DNA of 46,516 nt from Trichocoleus sp. FACHB-46 (lineage in GTDB: Bacteria > Cyanobacteriota > Cyanobacteriia > FACHB-46): positions 1-46,516 of the forward strand of contig NZ_JACJOD010000021.1 of the NCBI RefSeq assembly GCF_014695385.1, in the 5' to 3' direction. Below, piece by piece: positions 35,364 to 42,771 of this stretch. Position 1 is the stretch's first letter; each line of letters begins with the position of its first letter. Both the position numbers and the translations under genes were made by a program. The notes under the pieces were generated by a model that saw only the letters and a list, made by a program, of their open reading frames with translations, did not search any database and had not been told where the DNA came from.

Positions 35364-36398
35364 TCATTCGTCATTCATTTGTGCAAGTTTATACTTAGCT
35401 ATTGCTGCTGAATCAATTTGATGAGCAATTTCAGCCAAGTAGCACAGCTTGTCACAAATCTCATCTATAGACATTTGATGCTCCAAATTCAGGGCAAATT
35501 CTCCAGTAAAGTACTGAAGAAATTTCTCATCTACAATGCCATTTCTATGTGAGTATAGATGTCTTATTTGCAAAATTTTTTCTATTTCATTTTGCTTAAG
35601 ATTATCAATAACATTCAAATTATTGATTTGTGCGTTATCTGAAATAAAGCCTTTTACACTGCCCTTTTGCAATTTTCCAATTTTTTGTTTCGCCAAGTAG
35701 TTCACAAACTCTTGCAAATCTGAACAGTCTAAAACCTCTTTAATGGTAACAGTACTACTAAATTTTAATGTTACTGGCTTTGCAAGAAATATTTCATATA
35801 ACAAATCAGATAGATATGTTTCAAAATTATCAACAAAAGGGGAAAATAATATTCTTGCAAGAGTTTTTCCCTCCTGGTTAACTGTTGGTGCGCTTGTATC
35901 TATCGGATAAAGTATATGACCAAGATCATCTATTATTTTCAAGATACTTTGATAGTGTTCAATTAGTTTGGTTTTAGCATTTGTCGATTCCTTTTTATAT
36001 GCTTCAATCTGCTGGTTTATGATTTTTATTCTTAAATACCCACCTGGCTTGAACTGGATTTCAGTAGGGTTTAGAAGTTTGACATTAGCACCGGTTCTTT
36101 CATAAATTTTCCCCTCGACAGCAATCAACGAATTCGATTTGTCAACCTTGATTGCATAAAGTTTTTTACCTTTATAAGCAACATATTGATAAGATACCTG
36201 CGGCTGAGGCGAAAGAAGATCCAATGCTTTATGAGTAATAGCGTTAGCATGAAAATCTTCACTCAAGCCATTTATCTCAAGATTATCCGAAGCACCTAAA
36301 ACTATATAGCCACCATCAGCATTAGCGAATGAACTGATTAGTTGCGCAATATTTCTAGAGGGTGGCAAAACAGATTTATATTCAAGACTTGAGCTTTT
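35364..36398 (-). CDS. AlbA_2/Schlafen-type protein, 5' end lost
   Basis: About 340 codons. The N-terminal part matches the AlbA_2 (Schlafen) domain: LEYKSVLPPSRNIAQLISSFANADGGYIVLGASDN, then AYKGKKLYAIKVDKSNSLIAVEGKIYERTGANV. The LEYKS motif lies before the only available start (TTG 36368), so the true 5' end is missing: the frame opens after a TAG at 36399. The C-terminal half is AT-rich, helical and unlike known families (HLYSHRNGIVDEKFLQYF recalls RiboL-PSP-HEPN-like helices, weakly). Base composition is clearly more AT-rich than neighbours, suggesting transfer. The function may be RNA/DNA binding or defence. Confidence 0.6.
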   Translation of the reverse strand, partial: KSSSLEYKSVLPPSRNIAQLISSFANADGGYIVLGASDNLEINGLSEDFHANAITHKALDLLSPQPQVSYQYVAYKGKKLYAIKVDKSNSLIAVEGKIYERTGANVKLLNPTEIQFKPGGYLRIKIINQQIEAYKKESTNAKTKLIEHYQSILKIIDDLGHILYPIDTSAPTVNQEGKTLARILFSPFVDNFETYLSDLLYEIFLAKPVTLKFSSTVTIKEVLDCSDLQEFVNYLAKQKIGKLQKGSVKGFISDNAQINNLNVIDNLKQNEIEKILQIRHLYSHRNGIVDEKFLQYFTGEFALNLEHQMSIDEICDKLCYLAEIAHQIDSAAIAKYKLAQMNDE

Positions 36399-36663
36399 CT
36401 AATGCCAGGCGTTGCAACACACCCACAGCCTTATTGGTGGGTGCGCTCAGAACGACTCGTTTCCCTTGGCTGACTAGCACTTTAACTAATTGAAAAACGA
36501 TAGACAATTTTCCTGTCCCCGCAAAGCCAACTAAGAGAAACAGAGCCGCCGTGACAGCTGGTTGCAGGAACATCCACATTGCATCCAAAGCTTTATGCTG
36601 TTGCTCAGTCAGTTGAAAGGGGAAAGAGACAGCCGGGGAGGAAACAGGAAGGGTTTGTATCAT
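36382..36663 (-). pseudogene. Fragment of a Dda/RecD-like helicase
   Basis: About 93 residues from the ATG at 36663: FQLTEQQHKALDAMWMFLQ, then LFLLVGFAGTGKLSIVFQLVKVL and GKRVVLSAPTNKAVGVLQRLA. This is the N-terminal helicase motif I and Ia block of UvrD/Dda/RecD-like enzymes. The Walker A Thr is changed (GTGKLS instead of GTGKTT) and the rest of the helicase is missing: the frame ends where the AlbA_2 gene fragment begins, overlapping it by 17 bases. A recombination junction is likely here. Confidence 0.65.
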
Positions 36664-36963
36664 TACGACTCCGCTAATTTCAGCCACAAATCGGCTTGGT
36701 GCAGCGGTAGCTGGCTGTTTGGGTTGCCTCAAAATCAACGACGGAAACTGCTTCCCCTCCCACTTACTCCTGTTTGAGCACCCCGAGCAAGTTAGCGTTG
36801 CGCAAATGATGGCAAGCTAACACCCGACCTGGTTTACGGTTTGGCAACTGCACTAGCGACTCAATGACAAACTCAAACCGCAATTCTATCCATCTGGACA
36901 GTTCTGGACTATTATTCTTGGCAACCCGTGGTAACTTCTTATATAAGATTACTAGCCACACCG
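36664..36963. other. Spacer between helicase fragment and RHH gene
   Basis: A minus-strand frame (36961-36764, IELRFEFVIESLVQLPNRK then VLACHHLRNANLLGVLKQE) has protein-like composition but no family, and may be another gene fragment. The region should hold the promoter of the RHH gene. No clear motif was found. Confidence 0.35.
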
Positions 36964-37155
36964 ATGGAAATTCAAAAACAGAAACGCAAAGGGCGCGATC
37001 AGCTCTATGGGGAACTCAAGAAGCCAACCATGATTGCACTCACTCCCACCGGAGTTGAAAAGCTAGATGCGTTAGCTGCTGAATTCTCTCTATCTCGTTC
37101 TGAATTTATTGAGCGGATTGCTCGCAAAGTCCTTACAGTCAAAGTCCACGAGTAG
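36964..37155 (+). CDS. Ribbon-helix-helix (CopG-like) regulator
   Basis: A 63-residue protein from ATG 36964. A basic N-terminal arm (MEIQKQKRKGRDQLYGELKK) is followed by an RHH domain: PTMIALTPTGVEKLDALAAEFSLSRSEFIERIARKVL. Such small proteins on plasmids often repress the rep gene or control copy number. It lies about 370 bases before rep on the same strand and is followed by a strong hairpin terminator. A direct role in copy control is inferred from position only. Confidence 0.75.
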   Translation: MEIQKQKRKGRDQLYGELKKPTMIALTPTGVEKLDALAAEFSLSRSEFIERIARKVLTVKVHE

Positions 37156-37283
37156 CTAGCCCGGCGCTCCTGGCTTTTAAAGGCTGCATTCTATCTCGCT
37201 TACCACCTTTAGAACCGCTTGGAGTTCTTATGTTTCAACCCTTGAGGTCCAGACCTCGCGATCCCACGCCTCCTCAAATCAAA

Positions 37284-37325
37284 GAACACCAAGGTAGCGT
37301 CTTGGCGGGTGAAACCTTGGTGTTC
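37284..37325 (+). terminator. Terminator between RHH and rep genes
   Basis: GAACACCAAGGT (37284-37295) pairs perfectly with ACCTTGGTGTTC (37314-37325) across an 18-base loop, followed by a T-rich tail (TCGATGTTTTGTTGTTTT). It would end the RHH transcript and separate it from rep. Confidence 0.65.
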
Positions 37326-37525
37326 TCGATGTTTTGTTGTTTTAGCCAGAACAACCCTATAGCAGGATATACCTTCTGAGCTGGATAGGTTGCTGCCTCT
37401 CCACGCATTTGCATCATAGCAAATCGCTACGGTGCTGAAAAGGCATATCGGTTCTGATCGTGAATAGAACCCCTAGAGTGGTATTTCTGGCTCCGAGTTG
37501 ATCTCCTTAATCTCCGTGAGCCATC

Positions 37526-39187
37526 ATGAAACATATTGGAACAAATGGCATCAATCCACCGCCCGTAACTGCCATGATTGCAGCAGATGGATTAGAGTCA
37601 ACCCCCCAAAAATCTTCAGTTAAGAAAACAACTCGCAAGGGGCGTTATCCTACCTTTGAACGCCCCCCCACCCATGCCGATCTTTTCCCAGACGGCAAAA
37701 CCGATCGCATGGCCTCCAACAAAGTGATCTGGGAAGGCTGTAACATCCTCTCGCAAGGGCGAGATGTCGGTTGGGTCGAAGAAGGCTCTGGGTCTCCTTA
37801 CTACGAAAGCAGTGTTGCCAAGGGAAAGGGCTATCTCTCCTTCTGGATTACGAATGAACTGCATGTCAAACACCCCACTGTCCTGGAAGAGGAAGCCGCC
37901 CTCGCCTTGATCGATCAGTTCGACATTCGCGCGGCCTGTCTTCATCTGATCTACGCTGCCTATGCCACGCAACTAGAGCGTCCCTGGGAGCAACAGTTCG
38001 TCCTCAACGATCGCCAATTAGAGCGCTATCTCGGTCTCGATAAAAATAAGAAGCTCAATAAACAGCAGAAGCTAGAACTCTTGCTGGAGCTGGCGAAACA
38101 ACCTTGTCATCTATTGGTCTACGTTTCTTGGCCCGAGAAGGGCAAGGTCAAGTCCTTTAGTGTCAGTCGCACCTGGCTCTGGGAAATCTCTGAACCCATT
38201 CTGCACTTTCAAGAAGACTTGCTAGGCAACTCGGAGATGGTGGGGTTCACTTTACGAGTCAAAGCGGGGAACTGGGCGCAGTACTTCTTGAACCCCAGTC
38301 GTTGTAAGGATGGCAATGGCTACTATGAGTACGGGATTCTCTCTCAGTCCATCCTGCAAGACTTAATGAAAATCTGGTACAACCATGAAGCTGCTGCCCG
38401 ACTGATTCTCTGGCTATTGTTCAAAACTAAAGTCGGCAATGGACCCGTGAGAGTAGGCACGCTCTTTAAAGTGGCCTTTGGGATGGAAAAGGTAGAGCAA
38501 GCCCGACAAGCAGCTGCAGTGCGCAAGCGCTTGGTCGCCCAATGGAAAACGACCTTGAAAGTGTTGGATGAACAAGGTTGGCACCTGACCTTCGACTCCG
38601 CCACCTATCCACCACAATATTTGCCTGACTTGCCGGACTTGATGCCCCTAACGGACATTCCCAATGATCCAGATCAGGCTGCCGAGTTTTGGCTCGAAGA
38701 TGGTGCGAAGGAAGAAGGCGATCGCCTGACAGATTTAGTCAAACGTCCCTACGGCGGCTTTGAGCAGCTCCTAACCGCACGCATACTCGTCCAACCTCCC
38801 GAAGAGATCTCTCAGAAACTGGCAGAACTCAAGGCAATGCGTCCACCTAGTCTCTCGGCTGCCGAACCACTTCCCAAACCCATAGCAATACCATCTGAAA
38901 CGCAGCTTGAACCTGTTCCAAGCAAATCTCGCAAATCTGAACGCCGACCGTTGTCTTCTGAGACCTCTCAGATGTCGTTGGACGGCTCCAAAGCGGCAGA
39001 GCAGATCGACTCTGGAGAAAAGCTGAAAGCCCTGCGGCTAACTCGGGGAATGACTCAAAAAAACCTAGCAGCCAAAATTGGTAAAAGTACCAGCTGGGTC
39101 AAGCTTGTAGAAACGGGCAGACGCAATATCACTCTCGACGATCAAGCGCTTTTACAGAGCATTCTCAAAACCCCAAAGTCACCTTGA
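37526..39187 (+). CDS. Plasmid replication initiator with C-terminal HTH
   Basis: A 553-residue protein. The central part (VIWEGCNILSQGRDVGWVEE, YLSFWITNELHVKHPTVLEEEAALALIDQFDIRAACLHLIYAAYA, EQQFVLNDRQLERYLGL, VSRTWLWEISEPILHFQEDL, AARLILWLLFKTK) looks like the winged-helix region of cyanobacterial plasmid Rep-type proteins. Residues about 500-550 are an XRE HTH: GEKLKALRLTRGMTQKNLAAKIGKSTSWVKLVETGRRNITL. A Pro/Ser-rich linker separates them. The iteron field starts about 180 bases downstream, which supports initiator function. No nickase or rolling-circle motif is seen. The exact Rep family cannot be named. Confidence 0.7.
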   Translation: MKHIGTNGINPPPVTAMIAADGLESTPQKSSVKKTTRKGRYPTFERPPTHADLFPDGKTDRMASNKVIWEGCNILSQGRDVGWVEEGSGSPYYESSVAKGKGYLSFWITNELHVKHPTVLEEEAALALIDQFDIRAACLHLIYAAYATQLERPWEQQFVLNDRQLERYLGLDKNKKLNKQQKLELLLELAKQPCHLLVYVSWPEKGKVKSFSVSRTWLWEISEPILHFQEDLLGNSEMVGFTLRVKAGNWAQYFLNPSRCKDGNGYYEYGILSQSILQDLMKIWYNHEAAARLILWLLFKTKVGNGPVRVGTLFKVAFGMEKVEQARQAAAVRKRLVAQWKTTLKVLDEQGWHLTFDSATYPPQYLPDLPDLMPLTDIPNDPDQAAEFWLEDGAKEEGDRLTDLVKRPYGGFEQLLTARILVQPPEEISQKLAELKAMRPPSLSAAEPLPKPIAIPSETQLEPVPSKSRKSERRPLSSETSQMSLDGSKAAEQIDSGEKLKALRLTRGMTQKNLAAKIGKSTSWVKLVETGRRNITLDDQALLQSILKTPKSP

Positions 39188-39207
39188 AAGCCGCTCTGTA
39201 ACCTTTG

Positions 39208-39238
39208 AAATCAGACCGGATAGCTTCCTGTCTGATTT
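39208..39238 (+). terminator. Terminator after rep
   Basis: AAATCAGAC (39208-39216) pairs with GTCTGATTT (39230-39238) around a 13-base loop, 21 bases after the rep stop. The moderately T-rich 3' arm fits an intrinsic terminator that also insulates the origin from rep transcription. Confidence 0.5.
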
Positions 39239-39339
39239 GTCATGACTTCACACTCCATATTTAGCGGCTAGCTTCGCAAAATACTCAACTGCTTGAGTGA
39301 GTTTTGGAATGGGTTGCCGATCCCCCTGGCACAGACCAA

Positions 39340-39885
39340 AAGTTACAACCTATAACTGATTAAAAATACCCTAGGTTCTATCTAAAAGTTACAGTTGCGG
39401 CAAAACTCAGAAATACCCAGTGGCAACCTCATAGTTACGCTGCGAACGCTACTACCTGATAGTCTGAAGCGCTCAGAAATACCCTTAGTCCAGCCCAATA
39501 GTTACAGAGTCCTGAGTGAAGCAGCAAAATACCCCAAGTTGTGCCTGAAGGTTACATCCGCTCAGATTGAAAATGCCTGCGAGTCAACCTCAAAGCTAAA
39601 GTAGCAAGGTTACAAAAATACCCTAGGTTACAACCAAAGGTTACAAAGGGATAGGTTTTGTGGGGAATGCCTCCCCTGAGAGCCAAGTGTTACAAATAGC
39701 CAGTTGGAGATCGTTTTGTAACCATCCAGCTAATCCCTCAAACTCCCAGCTTTCAAGGATGTAGCTATTGACTAACCAGTTCTGAAGCGCTCTTTTGTGA
39801 AGGTTACAAAGAAATACCTTAGGTGCGTCCCAAAAATACCCCAGGTGCGTCCCAAAAATACCCCAGGTTGAGCTCGAAAGTTACA
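39340..39885 (+). repeat. Replication origin with bipartite iterons
   Basis: AAATACCC-type boxes start at 39364, 39411, 39477, 39527, 39571 (degenerate), 39616, 39812, 39834 and 39856. GTTACA-type boxes follow at 39388, 39434, 39501, 39551, 39595 (degenerate), 39640 and 39880. In six of the seven pairs the gap between the two boxes is exactly 16 bases; in one it is 15. Extra GTTACA copies lie near 39340, 39609, 39686 and 39803. Most full boxes read AAATACCCYAGGT. The region follows rep and has no ORF. It is the likely iteron-type origin, with Rep and its HTH as the expected binder. Confidence 0.8.
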
Positions 39886-39963
39886 AAAAAATCTTTGAAT
39901 TCCCCTCGCAGTAAGAGTTTCAGATTTTGGTTACATGTCTAATAATTCTAATGATCTTGATCC

Positions 39964-39998
39964 AGCAAGGGCTCCGGCTACGTTCCGGAGCCCTTGCT
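39964..39998 (+). terminator. 14-bp GC-rich hairpin before the primase gene
   Basis: AGCAAGGGCTCCGG (39964-39977) pairs perfectly with CCGGAGCCCTTGCT (39985-39998) around CTACGTT, followed by ATTCTTT. It could end transcription coming from the origin, or form a single-strand signal for replication. It overlaps the TTG that could extend the primase frame, arguing for the later ATG. Confidence 0.55.
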
Positions 39999-40086
39999 AT
40001 TCTTTAAGGCAATAAAAACGCCGCGCCATCGAGGTGCTTTTCCAGTGCAGGGTCTTTCCCCTGAGGCGCGACTAAGGTTAAAACTC

Positions 40087-42771
40087 ATGCTGCCCGATTC
40101 CGCAACTGCGCTGATCCAACAGCTTTATCGTCTGATTCTCCATGAGCACCAACAACTTTACGCGGTGTGGCAAGCCGCTGATGTGTTGCAATCGCAGTAC
40201 GAGCGATCGCTGACTCCCGAGACTGTGTTTGCCCATTGTCAAGGCAGACAAACCATCTCAATCCGGTTACTGCAACCTGGCACGAATGTCGCCAAAGCGG
40301 GTTGTATTGACTTTGATGCCCCTAAAGATGGCTCCGATGCTCAGGCGCTTCAGGCAGTTTTGCATCTGGCTCAACGGGTGCAGCAGGCGGCTCATGAGCG
40401 CAATTTATCGACCTACTTAGAATTTAGTGGTCGCCGAGGTTTTCATCTCTGGCTCTTCGCCCAAGCGCCTCTACCTGGGGCCACTTGGATGCGATCGCTG
40501 CAAAATCTCTGTTACCTGGCAGGTTACAAGCCCAAGGAAATCTACCCAGCCACCGCCACGATTGCCCCAGATGGCAAAGCCTCTGGCCGACCCATTCGCC
40601 TACCCTGTGGCGTTCATCAAATCAGTGGCAAGCGCAACGGATTTCTACCCCTCCAAGCCGAGTGGGACGCAGGCTTTCCGGTGGTCCCTGAAGACCAATC
40701 TTCTTTGATGGCACAATTTGAGCCGATGAGTCCGGCTGCGATCGCACGAATAGCAGAAGCGAAGTTGCCAGAAATTCAGACTTCTACAGACGTTGCAGAT
40801 TTTCAAACCACTCCAAAAACTCAACCGCCCAACGCTGCTAACTTTTCAATGCTTGAATCAGACGATCATCCCGCCTGCATTCAGTACCTCCTCCATCAAG
40901 GGGCACCAACAGACCAGGATTACAACGCTGTCAACCTCACTTTGTCTCGTTACGCCATCACCCGAGGGTTGGAGCGCGCTCAAGTGGTTTCCCTCGCCAA
41001 GCGGTTGGCCGAAGCGTCTCCGCATCACCCTACCAGTAAGCTCACCCTCGAAGCGAAGCTACGCAACTTTCATGGCACTTATGCCTCTGCGAGCCGCAAT
41101 CCCCAGGAGTACCAGTGGAGTTGTAGCTACATTCGAGCCAGTCAAGAATTGGTGCGCGGAGGTGGCTGTACGGGCTATGCTTGCCCCTTCTGGCCCTGGG
41201 AGCGGCCCGATGGCAATAATGAGGCCGCTAGACGCGCCGAGCAAGAATTGTTGGGGTACATTCTGTATCATCCAGAAGCGGGGATGCAGGAAGCGCTCGG
41301 AACTGACCTGCCCGCTGAAGGGTTTATTGCCACTGAATCCTCGTTAGACCCAAAAAAACCTCCACTTTACTTGCATCGCTTCCTTTGGGAAGCCCTGGTA
41401 GCGCTCGAAACTGGGGGGAAAGAACTGGTTCCGAGCCTAATTTTGGCTCAGTTGGAGCGAGTTGGGGGTCAAACCTCGGCGTTGTCTACCGAGGCGATCA
41501 ATCAAGCCGCTGCTTATCTCGATGCCTTGCAGGCGCAACCCCCCTGTAGTTGGGAAACGTTTGTCGAGCATTTAAGCAATGTGCGCGAGACAGGGCTGCG
41601 GTTACTGGCCCAGGAACAGGCGGCGACAGCGACGGAGTGGTTGAGCGATCGCGGCCAACCTGTGATGGAAACCTTAGAAACCTTGATCCAGGGATCGCAA
41701 AATCTCCAGCGTCGCAGTGCCGCTCAAACGCTGCCTATGGTCGCCTACAGCCAGGATTTGATTCGCGATCTCTTTGGCAAACCACAGACAGCGATTCCTA
41801 CGCCCGCTCACTGGCTCAATCATGCCCTCAATGGTGGATTGCATCCGGGGCGCTTGTATGTGATTGGAGCTCCTCCAGGGTCGGGTAAAACAACTTGGTG
41901 TGCTTGGTGTGCGGATGAAGCCGCCAAAGCGCGCACCCCGGTCCTGTACGTTTCCTTTGAAATGGGGAGGCAGCAACTTTGGGTCAGTGCTTTAGCCAGA
42001 ATTGCTGGGCTCAATTCCGGATTGATTGAGTCGAAGCACTGGGATGAGCCAGATTACCCCCATGCCTCCTGGTTAAAACAGCAAGTCGCTCACGCCATTC
42101 GCACCTATGATCAGCAGATTGCCGAGCACCTCACCCTGCTGGAGGCGGGTCCAGAAGTCACGGTGGCGCATCTACGAGGCGTGATTGCCCAGGTCAGACG
42201 CAGCGCCAATTTAGACAAACAAGCTCCCGTGCTGGTGGTCGTGGATTACCTGCAACTGATGTGCTGTGGCGATGAAAGTCTTGATTCTGGGGCTAATGAA
42301 GTCCTGCGGGTGTCCAGAGTCGCCACAGGACTGAAGCAATTAGCACGGGACACCCACACCGCTGTGATTGCCATTAGTGACATTAACAAAGCGGCTTATC
42401 AGGAGGCGCTACGCACTGGGACATTAGATATGGGAGCGCTCAGGGACTCATTCAAGATTGCTCATGCGGCAGACTGCATTATGTTGTTACAGACCGGGAA
42501 AGCCCAGCGCGGCAACGACCAACCCAGAGATCAAGTGGACTTGCTCGAAGAACGCTACGCCGGAAACTACGCCAAACTGCGACAACTTCAAGAGGTGCGA
42601 GATCGCTTTCCCCTGAATGAAAAAGCGAAAGCCACCTATGCCCGCCTCAGTTTGCTCAAGAACCGAGGGGGGATGACGGCAGAGCCGTTATTCGTTTACG
42701 AGCGAGCTTATCACCGCTTTATTTCTGTAGATCTTGACTTGGGAGGTGACAATGAATTCGAAGATCTCTAG
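40087..42771 (+). CDS. AEP primase-DnaB helicase fusion
   Basis: An 894-residue protein from ATG 40087 (AAGG 9 bases before). The N-terminal half resembles archaeo-eukaryotic primases of the TOTE type: GCIDFDAPKDG with catalytic acidic residues, LEFSGRRGFHLWLFAQAPL, and RPIRLPCGVHQISGKRNGFLPL. A Cys-containing linker follows (WSCSYIRASQELVRGGGCTGYACPFWP), then a DnaB-like N-domain (AEQELLGYILYHPE) and the RecA-like helicase: GAPPGSGKTTWCAW, YVSFEMGRQQLW, VLVVVDYLQLM and VIAISDINKAA. It should prime and unwind plasmid DNA in one chain. It is followed by the polymerase with a 20-base overlap. Confidence 0.85.
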   Translation: MLPDSATALIQQLYRLILHEHQQLYAVWQAADVLQSQYERSLTPETVFAHCQGRQTISIRLLQPGTNVAKAGCIDFDAPKDGSDAQALQAVLHLAQRVQQAAHERNLSTYLEFSGRRGFHLWLFAQAPLPGATWMRSLQNLCYLAGYKPKEIYPATATIAPDGKASGRPIRLPCGVHQISGKRNGFLPLQAEWDAGFPVVPEDQSSLMAQFEPMSPAAIARIAEAKLPEIQTSTDVADFQTTPKTQPPNAANFSMLESDDHPACIQYLLHQGAPTDQDYNAVNLTLSRYAITRGLERAQVVSLAKRLAEASPHHPTSKLTLEAKLRNFHGTYASASRNPQEYQWSCSYIRASQELVRGGGCTGYACPFWPWERPDGNNEAARRAEQELLGYILYHPEAGMQEALGTDLPAEGFIATESSLDPKKPPLYLHRFLWEALVALETGGKELVPSLILAQLERVGGQTSALSTEAINQAAAYLDALQAQPPCSWETFVEHLSNVRETGLRLLAQEQAATATEWLSDRGQPVMETLETLIQGSQNLQRRSAAQTLPMVAYSQDLIRDLFGKPQTAIPTPAHWLNHALNGGLHPGRLYVIGAPPGSGKTTWCAWCADEAAKARTPVLYVSFEMGRQQLWVSALARIAGLNSGLIESKHWDEPDYPHASWLKQQVAHAIRTYDQQIAEHLTLLEAGPEVTVAHLRGVIAQVRRSANLDKQAPVLVVVDYLQLMCCGDESLDSGANEVLRVSRVATGLKQLARDTHTAVIAISDINKAAYQEALRTGTLDMGALRDSFKIAHAADCIMLLQTGKAQRGNDQPRDQVDLLEERYAGNYAKLRQLQEVRDRFPLNEKAKATYARLSLLKNRGGMTAEPLFVYERAYHRFISVDLDLGGDNEFEDL

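Noticed and set aside
39340-39885. Iteron field as a CRISPR array
   Set aside because: Repeats are short, directly spaced pairs with variable gaps between pairs; no cas genes and no uniform spacers. Position after rep fits an origin.
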